DNA of 64,000 nucleotides from Leucocoprinus leucothites (Eukaryota > Basidiomycota > Agaricomycetes > Agaricales > Agaricaceae), in the NCBI GenBank assembly GCA_013368445.1, contig JAACJO010000006.1, positions 1,860,001-1,924,000 on the forward strand, in the 5' to 3' direction. Position numbers and translations under genes: made by a program. The number at the start of each line of letters is the position of its first letter. The first letter of the stretch is position 1. Below, in pieces: positions 36,808-49,300 of this stretch. The notes beneath the pieces are model-generated. The model was not told the origin of the DNA and made no database searches. It worked only from the letters and a program-made list of their open reading frames with translations.

Positions 36808-38015
36808 CTAGTTGGCAGAAATCACCTCTGCAATAGTCTTCTTTCCATCAACAATGTCTCGCACTATGACCAATGCATCCTTGAAATCCTCGAATAGAAC
36901 ATGTTTGATCCCCTCTCTTTTACAGTATGAGGCGAGATCGTTGTCTCCTCCTGGTTTGGATTTGACAAAAAGTAGATCAGCATGCTTAGCGGCCGAGATG
37001 TCTGATGAGCCATTTTGTCAGATCCTGAGCTGGAGCCTCTTTCAGTCAACCTCGATAATGGGCTTACCAGAGACACCGTCGCCAAAGAAAAAGAGTGTCG
37101 GTGGTTGTGGTAAATTCCGATAGTGCAGAATGGCTTGAGATTTGTCGTGTCCAAAGCCGCTATATAGCAGGATTAGCACCCCACCTGAGAAAACAAGAGC
37201 TGTTCACAGTGAGCGTTGAGTGACTGTTTACCTTGTCGGATGTCTGTATTTTATCTCCCACTTCCCATCAGACTCCACTGTGACGTGATTGGAAATTATC
37301 TCAATTTCGTTCGCCTGCTCGCCAACAAGGTTCGACAAGACTGCACGAATTAAGGGCTCCATCCCGCTATAGATCGCGAGTTGTCAATACTAGGTCGGAA
37401 TCAAAGTGGTGAACTAGTATACCTTGAGACGATGATGACAGGGATGTCGGCGGTCTTGGACCATGCGTAGAACTCCTTGAATCCAGGGTCGAGCTTAATG
37501 TCTACGATTTGTCTTGAATAATTGCTTAAGGGAAAATCTATCGTACCCACTGTCGTGAAGGACTTGTTTACACTCATCGAAGGTATGCCCGTTCTTCGCG
37601 ACGCTTTGCAACATTTCTCGGAATGCATCTCTGATCAACTTTCAGCGTATTATGAGATACCAATAACACAGTACACAGCACCTGAATGTTACTCTTCCTG
37701 ACAGAATTTCTAGATTACCCTCCCTGCGTTTTTCCTTTCCGTACCCCAAGTGATCGGTCATGTCTACGGCGTCATTGTGATCAACACTAGATCGAAGTCC
37801 TTAATGCAGATAAGAAATAATTACAATCATTTGAGTCGTATGTGGTGATAGTCCCATCCCTATAGTGGTGCCCAAAACGCGTAAATGAGCGTTCACGCAC
37901 GAGCTAATATGAGGATTTTGGTGCCCGGGCCTTACCAGTCCGATAGAATCACAAATTTCTTGTCCTTATGGACAGGTGGATAAGGCAATGTGCTTTCCGG
38001 GGCGGATTCTGACAT
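36808..38015 (-). CDS. HAD-superfamily small-molecule phosphatase
   Basis: Eight exons (38015-37936, 37859-37825, 37763-37682, 37630-37551, 37501-37423, 37366-37232, 37159-37068, 37001-36808), all GT-AG and in frame, give 258 residues. HAD phosphatases form a phospho-aspartate intermediate. Motif I, SDWDGT, holds the nucleophile Asp26 and acid/base Asp28 and is itself split by an intron; motif II is the Ser in VIIVSRSG; motif IV is FFFGDGVSDISAA. The layout resembles MtnX-type and phosphoserine-phosphatase-like enzymes, which are found in fungi as soluble proteins of about 240-260 residues. The natural substrate cannot be read from sequence. It lies upstream-to-downstream in line with inositol oxygenase and an aldo-keto reductase, all on the minus strand. 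Confidence 0.85.
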
Positions 38016-38399
38016 GATTCAAAGTGGTGGGAGCTGAAGAGAGTCGGAAAAGAGTGATGGTTGAACGCCTCAGAGTGGCACATAATATACTCCTCCCCGA
38101 TAATCAATGTTATCTAATCGGACGACGTCATACTCTTGTAAACATAAGATTAATCATTTATATATAAATAACGGATAAAAGGATACATCTCTAGGATTGT
38201 GCAACAGAAGGATTATGCGACAGAACCATATGGCGTTTGACCTATGAAGACAAGTGGTAACTCTAAATTCTAGATTGAGAGCATCAGACAAGGGAAAGCC
38301 AGAAAGGAGGATAAATACTAAGGAAAAGCGATAGCATGTAAGGTAATAAACAACATAATAAAGATAAGTCAAATCCGAGTGTGTTCCTTCCCGAGGAAC
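38016..38399. other. intergenic between HAD and inositol oxygenase genes
   Basis: 384 bp, A/T-rich. It contains the inositol oxygenase 3' UTR and the HAD gene promoter. No distinct site seen. Confidence 0.5.
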
Positions 38400-39627
38400 C
38401 TACCACTCAAGAATGGGAGGGAAATACTTGGCGATGAGACCTTCATAGTATGGTCGTAGTTGTTCTGCGGTGACTCGTTCGTCGCTTTTGCTGTAGAGAT
38501 CGTAGGGGTTGAATGCCTTTACTGCAGCCAAGAGGGTTTTGTCGTTTTCATTGCAGAGGTGCTCATATGCGCCTTCCCTGTGCCAAGGGTAGAAGCTATG
38601 GTACCTGATCATCGCAAGACCCTCAGCCGGGAGTGTGCATTGGTCCTTAAGGACATGGTAAAGGTACTGGGGAGCAAATGAATAAACGTCGTCAATGGAA
38701 GTTACTCGAAACATACCTCGTCATGTCCCCAAGATAACATGACGTTATCAAGACCACAATTCGGCTCGTATATCCCGTACTTCGTGGAGTATACAGGATG
38801 ATTGGCATCAGGATTTTCCCCGAAGGTCTCGGGATAGATACATTTATCCGAAAATTCACAACCGACGACAAAGGTATCCTAAATGTCAATTAGATTTTAA
38901 ACGTAACCATCAGTGGTGAAGGCTCACCCCAACGACGTCCCATTGTCCTTGGGACCCAAAGATAAGGAGCAGTTTCCCAAGGTCATGAACGAGACCGGTG
39001 ACCTGTACGCGGATACATAAGCTTGAGACCGAATGATCCGATCAAAGCAATTAAGGTAAACGAACCTGCATCCATTCCGGCTTACCATCACGTCTAATTG
39101 CCTCGGCGGTCTGAAGTAGATGTTCAATTTGCGAGAGGTTGGTCTGTAAAGTTAACATGAGTAAACATCATTGAACCTCGAGCAGATGAGGTCGCACATC
39201 GGGGTCGGACTCGTCCACGAGAGTGTTGAGGAGCTCCATGGCTTCCCACACACTCATAGAGACGCGCTTGCGTTCCTTGAATGCAGCATGAGCCTTCAGG
39301 TTGAATTCAACGGTTTGTTTTACTATCAGCTAGTGAGTAAAGGTGCCCAAATCCCAAGAACAAGAATCACTTACTGTGTTGTTCACGATAAAAGTTCTTG
39401 ACGCGATCACAGGCACCCTCATAATCACGAAAAGTGCTCTTATCCTTGGTCTCGTCGAATTCCGATTTATTGCTCCAAAGCTTTCCCTTGAGCACATTCA
39501 CTGTAGCAAAAGGTTAGCTAAGCTGGGAGTCAACAAAAAAACATAATAGCCTGCCTTCGTCGATGGCATCAGAGACTTCTTCGAGCTCAACGCCTCTGCA
39601 AGTGATTTCTTCGGATAAAATGGGCAT
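38400..39627 (-). CDS. MIOX: myo-inositol oxygenase
   Basis: Seven exons (39627-39555, 39500-39375, 39322-39198, 39143-39066, 39002-38928, 38878-38717, 38666-38400) give 301 residues, normal for MIOX. This di-iron enzyme cleaves myo-inositol with O2 to D-glucuronate in the cytosol. All six iron ligands can be placed: His in IEHLLQTAE, the His-Asp pair in GLVHDLGK, His in SWGHDEY, His in [10 protein letters not shown] and Asp in NPYDLYSK. The glycine-rich loop and C-terminal KYFPPILEW are intact. Intron 1 appears to be of the rare GC-AG type: the coding exon ends ...GACGAAG and the intron begins GCAGGC. No GT donor in that interval keeps the conserved VNVLKGK in frame as well. The start ATG at 39627 is the first that leads into conserved sequence. 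Confidence 0.95.
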
Positions 39628-40843
39628 GTTTGAGGAGATGAAGGAGTGATAGAAAGACGAGGAGATGGGGTGTGTTGGTGACCAAGTACGCCGCACAGAG
39701 GCGGCTTTTGTAGGCTCTCAACTGTGTTAGCCAATTCAATTTTCTGTCACGATCATCGGGATCTCGTCGCTTTAAAGTAGCTTTCGTAGCCACCAGTCTT
39801 CAATTTGCATGATGAGATTGTTGATCGCATCTTTACTGGGCCCACTTTGAAGAGATCAAAGATCGAATCGAGATACCCAAGGCACCCAAATTATTGAGGA
39901 TGCTGTAACCTGAGAAAACCACGTGCGGAGGGTATATGACCCGTTACACGTGTAATAGTCGCTACCGAAGCAGAAGCGAAAGTCTCTATAAGACTGGGAT
40001 CGTTCTTCACGAATACGTCAACGGGGTTCGATTAGTGTACCATCTGGATTCAACTTGACTCGAATACCTCGATCGCCTTCCGTAGAGTACAAATTATTTT
40101 GGTGTGGTTCAAAACTCCCACCCACTCTATAACGCCTTGGAGGTATTACGAACATCCATTCTATCCATTCTGTCATGCCCACTCCATGAAAGAGGCACTG
40201 GTGTTATTCCCGTACACGACTTGTCCGTGATGGCGAAAATTGCCTCCGAACGGCGCTGGGTTGAATTCAGTGTGTACAGGACACGGGCAAGTCGACAATG
40301 CCAGGAAGGAAGCCGAACCTTGTAGGACTGAATTCTATTAATAAATAGAATAGTCAAGTACTACCCTGCCAGGGAGAGTTGTAGCATTGAGACACCTTAG
40401 ATCTCGTTCCCAACCCTCCCACCAACGAACCTACCGTTTCGGCACCTGACTCAGCGGGCCAAATTGCTTGTTTCAACTATCGCTTCGGGTGTTTCCATAG
40501 TAGCCTAGTCCAATTATGAAGGAAGCCTGGGCGAGTTTGATCGCGTATGTTCAATCAATTCAGTGACTGACGCAACCCTTGCAGCTTAAGTTACGCCGGA
40601 ACAGGAATTATCCTCAACGATAGACAGTCCAGCGATAGCACAGCTGCTGATATTAACGAGCAATCTTCTTCATTTTACTCATCCTAAGTAATTCTGACAA
40701 ATATGCATAACTATATGAGACTATCGAACCACACCGCTTGTAATGGACAAGACGGGGCTTATAACGTAATCTTGGCTTAAAGTAACTTTGGCCAGTGCTC
40801 GAAACCAAGGTCAACGGCTAAAGACGCCAAAGAAACAGTCAGG
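39628..40843. other. intergenic, upstream of inositol oxygenase
   Basis: 1.2 kb holding the inositol oxygenase promoter and the aldo-keto reductase 3' UTR. No further gene and no operator that I can name. Confidence 0.45.
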
Positions 40844-42497
40844 TTACTGCAAGGAATGCTGAAGCGAGATACAATACGCACGCCAAGGAGGTGTGATAAA
40901 CCTTTAGACACGATAGAAACCGATGGAGCAAAAATGAGCAATAGGGAGCGTCACAGGGAGCAACAGACAAGACCTTTTCTGCTTTCCTGCTGCAGCAAGA
41001 CCATCCAATCGCTCGATGTCGGCCTTGGTGAGTGTTTCGGAACCCCTGACAGCACCAGCGAGATTCGCTGTAATACGAGCGGGCGTCACTGACTTGGGCA
41101 AGACGATTATTCCCTTCGCGACTGGAGGCGATCAAGGAGTGAGAAAATACGATGGAAACAACTTGGGATATTCATACGGAGGTATCCAAGTAGGACATCG
41201 GCGGGTTGCAGCTTATGTTGTTCGACAATGCTCACAACGTCGGCATCAGCCAACAAAGGAGAATTGGAGGATCCAAGTGGAGAATATGCTTGTGGAGTAA
41301 TGTTCTTGGACTTCATAAACTCAAGGAGCTTGTGTTGCGGGTTGTAGACATGGAGCTCCAACTGGACATCCCGGATATACGGGATCAGCGAGGACAACAT
41401 AAGTTATCACATAAACAATGCCGACCTGGTTCACTACAGGGGTAATTTCGGCCGTTGTGAGGATCTCTTCAAGCTTTGCTTGTGAGAAATTCGAGACTCC
41501 GATGGATCGAACTTTGCCTATGGAACGCGATGGTAATTAGAATGTTATGCTGCCAAGGAATTTGAGAGGAACCATGACTCACCTTTTTTCAAGACATCCT
41601 CCATCTGCTTCCATGTATCTGCCAACTTCCAAGCATGATCAACGTCACGTTTACCGTCGGGAAGCAGTGGGAAAACGGGATGATTGCCCTTGGGATTTAA
41701 CGGCACCGGCCAGTGAATTAGATACACTGTCAACGAAATACATGTTATCACCCCCGATGTATTCAAAAGCCTGACTCATAGCAACAACCACTCTTGGTGT
41801 GACTGCCATGCACTTACGATCGAGATAATCAGTGCCAAGGTTAGCCAGCGTCTGGTCAAGGCACTCTTCCACGCGAGAATGCCATGTCCCCCAGAGCTTG
41901 CTCGTTATCTATTCCAAAAAAGCAGACGCTCATGAGTCAATGGTGGACACGCGAGAAATGTACGCTTCCCCCGTTTCGGAGTGAGGCGATTATCAGTGAA
42001 TTGGACCTACGAATAGCTCAGACCTGGAGACACCGGACTGACGAATACCTTCTCCCACGTCCTTTTCGTTCCCATACCCCCTGACAGAAACAGAGAGGGT
42101 CAGCCATAATCCTGTCACCGTAGAACTCTCCCACAATTTTGAAAGGAAAAATGTTTGGAACGCGTTCCGCGTTCCGCTCAGAAGTTCGGGTCAAAGTCTG
42201 AAGAAACTCACCATGCACAATCAAGGTGGCGGTATCCTGCTTTGATTGCGTGTGCGACGGCATTGACGACCTCCTCGGGCTTAGACTGCCAAGTACCTGT
42301 TGAGACAGGAAAACCAAATGTGAGCGTAACGTTAGCAGGGATGCGCCAGTTGGGGAATATGAGGGTCTAGGTAAGCGCCTCGCCTGCGGATCCGTCCGAG
42401 GGTACCTGATTGAAGAAATGGTGTTTCACCCACCAAGTCCTACAGCTGGAATCTCTTTGCCATCATTGAGCTTGATTTTTGGAACGTTGACCGACAT
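40844..42497 (-). CDS. aldo-keto reductase
   Basis: Nine exons (42497-42434, 42296-42212, 42080-42011, 41908-41818, 41726-41583, 41517-41426, 41361-41178, 41121-40974, 40901-40844) give 311 residues. AKRs are soluble NADPH-dependent TIM-barrel enzymes that reduce aldehydes and sugars to alcohols. The catalytic tetrad is complete: Asp in HLDCAWGYG, Tyr in the same segment, Lys in ITSKLWGTW and His in LYLIHWPV. Cofactor-binding sequence LPKSVTPARITANL is present. The C terminus diverges after ITPPW: read-through gives a short odd tail (RAYCISLQHSLQ) where relatives usually have a few more conserved residues, so the last exon may be misjudged. Its position beside inositol oxygenase, on the same strand, suggests glucuronate reduction to L-gulonate, but glycerol/aldose specificity is equally possible. 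Confidence 0.92.
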
Positions 42498-43179
42498 AGT
42501 TTTGGCCTTGCTGGTGGCAGATTGGAAGAGAGATAATCGTTATCTGGTGCTTTCTCATGGATGCGACTTCGGTTGGTGTTATACCGCGCGAGCGGCCCGC
42601 CTCACTTCCATCAAGCTCCGGGCGGCCGGGGTAGACGGCCCGTGTAGAATGGAACACCGCAAAAAATCCCGCCTCTCATTTGAATGGCCTCATTCTGTTC
42701 TACTCGGCCACGAGAGCGGCCGCCACGTTTCTTATTTTAGCTATTCAATATGCAATGCTCCCGCTCCCGCTTCCATGCATCGGTGCTTGTCTTGTTGATA
42801 GGTCTGAGATGGAACATGTGGAACCCGAGCACCGGCCGTCGGCATACTACAATCACGGCGGCCTTCAACACAGGTTACAAAATCCTCCCATATTCTTGAC
42901 AAATCTGCCCCAGCCTATCTGACAGCATTGGTGACCCGTATTCATTACTCATTACTCGTATGTATTCTACACAGCTCTGTATAACTCGCCAGGATCAAGA
43001 TTGTAAACGGGATCGCATGGGTTGGTCCAGACAGGGATATTCGTCTTGCTCGCTGTACGGCAATCGGCTCCAATACCACATTCTCTGTAGCTGTCCTTGG
43101 TTCTGTGGGACCACCTATTGTTCTGACCTCTGGGTGTGCGAACAACTCCTCGCTGTGATTCAAAACTGATGCTGTGTTG
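42498..43179. other. intergenic, upstream of aldo-keto reductase
   Basis: About 680 bp between the aldo-keto reductase start and the stop of the next minus-strand gene. Around 42590-42730 it is rich in CGGCC/GCGGCC-type motifs that might bind zinc-cluster regulators; this is speculative. Confidence 0.4.
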
Positions 43180-44145
43180 TCATTGTGCTGTCACTATTTC
43201 CTCATGCCGAGGCCCCACTGTGGCCTGCAAGCTATTACTCCCAAGACGTATCGGGTAGCTGGAACCAGCGGGGGCTGAAATTATGCTTTGCACTGGCCAG
43301 GGATCCTGATCAATCTCCCGAGGAGGTGATGGGAAATGGTCGAAGGTGGGTGTCATAATTTGGCTCGAAGTGTCCGAGTCTTCAGTGTAGGGCGAGCCGA
43401 GCTGCAAACTCGCGTTGCTAGTGGTGACGGAGATACCTTGTCGTATCGACGAACCATACGGGCCATCTACAGTATTCTTCGGCAAGTGTGGTGTCTGAAG
43501 AAAATGGACCTGGAGAATACGAGGTGAAGTAATGTTTGAACTCGATGGCTCAGCGTTCTCAGAGACTGTAGCGTAAGCATGTTTCGTCCCCAACGCCTCG
43601 TACTCTCGAGATCTGGCTTGGCTTCCTCCCACGGATCCACTGGTATATACTGATTCCTCGTGAATGGGTGAGAGTGGGTGATGGAATGGTGCTCTTGGGA
43701 CATCTTCCCCACTCAAGGACCCAGTTCCTCTATTCCCCTGTTTTGTGTGCAACTTTTCCAATCCGATAACCCATGGGTTAGACCAGGCATAGCGCCCTTG
43801 CTTAGAGTTTTCCCGTGGTGGACCATCGACTTTTGGGGTTTTCGCTTTGTTCTTTGACTTTTTCTTAATTTAACCTAAGCTTATACTGCGGCCTAAGTAG
43901 TGGAAATGTCGCACCTTGACAGTAACCGGTTCTTCTGGTTGTTTCCCCCTTCTCTTCTCCCCTTTCCAAGGGAACCTTGACCGTCGTGATAATACACGTG
44001 GGCGGCCACGACAGTGGAGGACACACATTCCTACCCCTGCAATCCATAACCCAAGATAAACTAGGGCAACCACCGTGCTCACGGTTGAATTGACCTCAAC
44101 TTCCCGTTTCACTAACCAATGTTGCCCACTACATATTGTTTTCAC
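43180..44145 (-). CDS. single-pass membrane protein, 5' end unresolved
   Basis: Two exons are clear: one ending at 43915 and one from 43863 to the stop at 43180, joined by a GTGCGA...AAG intron in phase 0. The upstream exon encodes a transmembrane helix (TVVALVYLGLWIAGVGMCVL) followed by basic residues, and the last 228 codons form a Ser/Thr/Pro-rich cytoplasmic tail with no catalytic motif. The layout (ectodomain, single helix, disordered tail) is common among Agaricomycete surface proteins of unknown function. The open frame up to 44145 starts with GTG and is preceded by a stop, so the true start lies in one or more exons further upstream (about 44200-44820) that I could not join with confidence. 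Confidence 0.6.
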
Positions 44146-46376
44146 CGGTTAGTCGTTTAAGTCTCTCTATAGCCCATAAATTGCCGCAGAGAACGTACTC
44201 TTGTTTCGATGTGGCGTTTATGCTTCCCCTATCGTGGCTAAGATTCGGTATTACGATGTACATCGCCGCTACGGTATGACTTCGAGTAATGAGGGCTTGA
44301 GGGGGGATTTAGTGGGGATGGCGGTGGTGAAGGTGAGAGCTGTTGAGGGAAGCTGCCGTCCTATGTCAGCTGGCGGTCAAAATTGCTGTGAACGGGGTAT
44401 GATCCCTTGTTCTACAGATGATATGGAATTGTACCCGATGATGATTGTGATAAGTATATTTATATCCGGGTTTCGTGGAAGTTCTGTCTCGCTTAAACTT
44501 CAAACCTTGGCGACATCTCGTGCATGTGGTCGAGGAAGTTTGACTTTCTGAAAGCCATCCCACATCGCGAACGAGAGATAGTACCGTAAACTACGACGTT
44601 TCTTACCTTGGTATCACGAGTTTTTTTATATCCATCCATTGTAATCTTCAGCTCACAGAGCGTGTGATGGCCGCAGCGAATCAGCAAAGGCGGTGACCTT
44701 CCTCGCGACTTCCTCGGCTTGCAAATTTCTGCTATATGGGCAAGATTAGACGGAACTGATGTCGGTGGCCATGTGAAACAGTAAGAGCTGGAGAAGTGCA
44801 AAAGATCTGATTGCTTGTCGCTTACGCCCGCCTCGACGACGCGGTGATAGGGAACATGACAAGGGTCTATTTATAAGCTATGCTATATCTGTTCTTGTTC
44901 TCTACGCAAACAAGGCAATAATTAATGATGAATTGTTGGGGCACTTCAACCGCATGATGATACGCAGTAGATTTGTCCAAGGACATTCTTGTTCTGAGGT
45001 AACCAAGTTGTTGAAGGGATCAGGTATTTTTGATTCCTAAATCTAATGATGATTAAGTTCACCGTATGACTTTTCCTTTAAGAAGACATACCCTCAACTT
45101 TTCTAATAGGTAGATATTCCCAAACCCTGTATTCATTTGTTCGCAACTGTTGATCAACTCATTAGGCGGGCTTCATATGAATACTGTGGGGAATAACGCC
45201 CCACCCTCTTAACATAAAACATCGGTACATCATCTTTCGCGATTGATGATCAAACTTCTTGGAAGCACAAGCGTGAGTGACAAAGCTAAAGTTGCTTTTT
45301 GTTACACTGATATTTGATACAACTTTCCCGGCCGGGTAGTTCCCCGACTTTAAGGTGGCGCGCACTGCATATCAGTCATCAGATAAAGTGCATAACAATA
45401 GTCAGATCTAGGAGCTACCATCTTTTGGTTTGTGATAGAAATTGGTAATCAGACTGGGATGATAATAATCTTTAATATACTCTAATGGTACGAAAGTCCA
45501 TATGCACTAGTCATCAGTGTGAAGGAACAAGCCTTCGAGGTAGTTAAAAACCATTGGGCAACATTTGAGTTTGTGTTCTAAAGTCCGTCATCGAATGTGG
45601 ATGTATCAATACCTATTCCTCCCGGTGATGCTGGTGTTAATTGAAGCCGGCGGGTATACGAAATCATACCCGATGTGAGCATTCCTCAACAAACAGTAGA
45701 CGCGCAAAAAGTGGTTTTATTTACCACTATACCGCTGAGAATTTGCTTTCGGTATACGGTTGTACGCCTTTCCCGACTCTGGAACTCTGGAGTTCCGAAG
45801 TAGGCAAGATTCGTGGGCGCTACTTGTGACATTCTGCATCGGTTGTGTCATCATAGCCAGTTTTAGCATCTATATGGGCGCCTTTTATGCAAATTTACCT
45901 TTAACCTCGAACCATCCGTTTGCACCCGCCAAAGTCCCACTCTGGTATCCTGTTTGCCGACCTCGCGAAGTAAAGTTGTGAGCCTCGTGTGGAGCTGTGG
46001 CGGAAAAAACAGGTACAGGGCAACATCCGATCAGGGAATCGTGTGAACTGGAATATTTGTGATTCCTGCCTGAACTTGCCCCAGCCCTGACAGCTCTTGC
46101 TGGACGCCCCCTCCGCTCGTTTCTTTCGTCTCCTCGTTCCGGTCTTGGTACGTGCCATGCAGGCTCTAAAATTCCAGGAAATTGACCTACTTCAACTCAC
46201 ATCGTTCTAATTACGCCTTTAACTCGAACCATCATCATGCCATGCAGCCCGGATAACTTTCTCATACACTTTCTCTCCCATTGTGGCCCTTTTCTCTTTC
46301 TCGTTCTCTTTCCCGACATTTATGGTTCTGCGTTTGGTCCCCTGCAGAATCTGAACACGCTGTTGTCACTCAATCC
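44146..46376. other. region holding unresolved 5' exons and gene-poor sequence
   Basis: Minus-strand ORFs at 44366-44563 and 44493-44801 may include upstream exons of the membrane protein (the second ends at a good GTAAGA donor), but no acceptor joins them in frame to the helix exon. From about 44820 to 46200 nothing is recognised. The last 150 bp before 46377 are C/T-rich, as expected for the leader of the next gene. Confidence 0.4.
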
Positions 46377-49300
46377 ATGGCTACCGCTACCTCTCATCCC
46401 GCTCAAAGCCGCTTTTCTCGTGTCGGGCTCAACTTTGGGTTAAGGTCGCATTCGGAACTTCGCTATCGGGAACCGAACTCCGGAGGAGAGCAGAATGAGG
46501 AAGACTGGTTCATCCCTTACACTGGAACCTATGAACCTCCACCAGAACCACGGCCTTCTAGAAATAGAGACCGGGATAGCTGGGGAGATCCAATTTATGG
46601 ACTGGGCGCTGGAGAGGCTTCTGGTGACGGTCCCCATGTGCACTATGATGATGATTCCAGCGACAGGCATGACCTCAGGTTATCCGAGGAGAGTCGAGTC
46701 CGGGGGAGAGGTCGCGCTCAATCTCTATCATCTAACTACACCGCGTCAACAGGGATAGATCACGGCAGGGCAAGTCAAAATACACAGCAGCGGTATCATA
46801 CCACCTCCTTCCACCGCCAGCCCGCCCCATCCTATGTCAACTTAGATGTTGGCGGTGTTGGCGAATCCCCAGTTCCTCACCTCCGACAACCTAAAGAGAG
46901 GACACTTTCTCATCGCGGCAGCCTCGCAAGTATCTTTACTTTCGGCGTCAAGTCTCCTTCTGCTGCGCTTGCTGACCGAGGTGTCAAATCCCCTTCTCGA
47001 AAACGACACTCCCGACCTAGCACCAGTTCTGGCGTCGACAGGTACAGTAATAGGCTGTCATCCAGTGATCACCGTCGTACCGCCTCAGGAGACTCGAATA
47101 GCCACTCCATGCGCACCAAACGCGGCATCAGTAGTCCACTCCAAACAGTTGACTCGCATACAACAACGGAAGAGGAATATTATGATTCATATTATTCAAG
47201 CCTTTTACAATCTCCTGCGAAACCCCGACATTCTATACAAGCTGATCCTCTCTCTTCCTCCGACACTCCACCTACTTCTTCGTCTTTTCATCACCCCTAC
47301 GCCTTTGCATTTCCCGAAAATGGGGATCAAGACCGAACCCACGGGGTTCCCACTCAACCGAGCTCTGCTCCACCTACTTCCCAATCGCACCCAAAACCTC
47401 CCGTCATCCCAAAACTTACTTTCTCCCTCTCTCATTCTGCCACTTCGCCCGCTGGACCTATGTCCGCTCTCCCAATCCCGGCTTCCGACACTTCTCCACA
47501 GAAACAGATAAAAGGTTCTACATCAACCCCTAATCTCAAAAGCGCGAAGAATACCCTAGGCACAGCCCGTAACGTGCCAAAAGGTATAGATAGGTGGCTA
47601 TCAGCCGAGACGTGGTGTGACGCACTACTATTTCCGCGACCACGGCTAAAAATAAAGAGTGAACGGTCTAGCAGTGGAAGGATCGTCAGTCCACCTGGAA
47701 GTCCTGTTCTTCCCTCTGGTCCTGGGGAAAACCAACAGACAGCGAGCGTTCCCTCAAGGGTATTGGCACATTCCCGATCGCTTGTGAATTTGAGAGAACC
47801 GGCAGAAGAGGAAGAACTTCGGCATCAACAATACCAAGGCGGGATTTCATTGGCTTCTCTTCCTACAACATCCCAGGCGCGATTACGGCCACAAGGTCCT
47901 AGTGGTGAGCCGGAACGGACATGTGTGAACAACTCTTTACGACCCCCACGCCCAAAGAGTTGGGCTTCGGATGATTTGGACCTGCCAAGCCCTGTGCCTT
48001 CTTTGGCGAGGTGAGTACCTTAATCTTAAAAAATGCCAATCAGTCTCGTTAACTGAAAGTATACAGGGTCCTCGCAGACGGTGAGAGGCTCGAATCCGAC
48101 CGTAGGGAGTGGCAAAGCAAAGCGGCTGGATCTTGGGGAAATAAACGGGCTCGAAGTATCTCCCGTGCCCGCTCGAGATCTCTTACAGCTAAGGGGCGGA
48201 AGAAGGTCAACGAGCCGCAAAGCAGCATGGATTTCTTGACAGCACGGGCGGTTCATGGTAATCAAGATGTTATTCCAGTCCTGCCATTGACTCTGAAATA
48301 CAAGAGAGCGCCCTCTTCACAACAAGGAACGAATTCCCACTCCCACTCTCGTAGTACCTCCAACACACATACCCAGACGAGCTCTCTCATTCGGTCTTTG
48401 ACACATTCATCCAAGTCGGCCTCTCGTGACCATTCTCGTAACGATTCATGGAGCAAGACAGCGATTAAGGCTGTCAAGTCAACGGCACCTTGTTTCAATA
48501 ACGATGCTACGACTACTCCAACGGATGACAAGACCGCTCCGCATCTCCATAACACATCGGAAAATGCACTGCCGAAGCATGAAGCACAAACCACTCAACT
48601 TCCAGACCCTGTAGTTACACCTGTTGTGCCCTCAACGTCACTTCCTGCGCCCATGGGCCCATCCCCAACGCCCTCTAATGCCTCAGGTGCCATCGATCCT
48701 CGTATCGGTATTGCCATATCGACCCCTCTCACCGACGAATCCCTTGATCGCGAAAACCTTCGACTCGCGTCTCATCCATATGCCCAAGGTGGATTATACT
48801 CTTACACGCCCCCCTCCCCAGTACGCGAGAAACGCGTGGAATATGCAGGCCCTCATCCCGTTCAGAATCTCCGTCCTCCAGAGATTCCAGAAGGTCCGGC
48901 TGCTCGACATCGACTTCCACCACAGGCCGTTCTTTTGCACCCCTACGCGCAAGCTCATTCTCCTAGTAGGGACTCGTACGATGACGGGCTAATCCGTCAT
49001 GTCCGACCTGATAGTGATGTGCCGGCCCCTGAAAAGATGTGGGCGCCATTGGCACCTGGCGTTGTTCGTGAGTTGCTACCCGGGGAGCTGAGGTATTCTC
49101 CGTTCATTGCACCCAATGGAAAGTTGGAAGGTGATATGGCTGCAGCCATGGCCATGAGCGGAATTGTGGACACTGTGGGTTTAGGAGAAGCGTTGGCGTA
49201 TGCTAATGAGTACCAGGAGCCGGAACGAGGAAGGGAGAGTGCGAGAGATAGTGGTCTGGGTACAAGTGAGAATACCCACCAATCTGGCTCCACATCAAGG

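Noticed and set aside
46846..47511. 221-codon plus-strand ORF in an alternative frame of the disordered-protein gene
   Set aside because: It lies wholly inside exon 1 of the main frame, which continues across two well-placed introns; the alternative has no motif.
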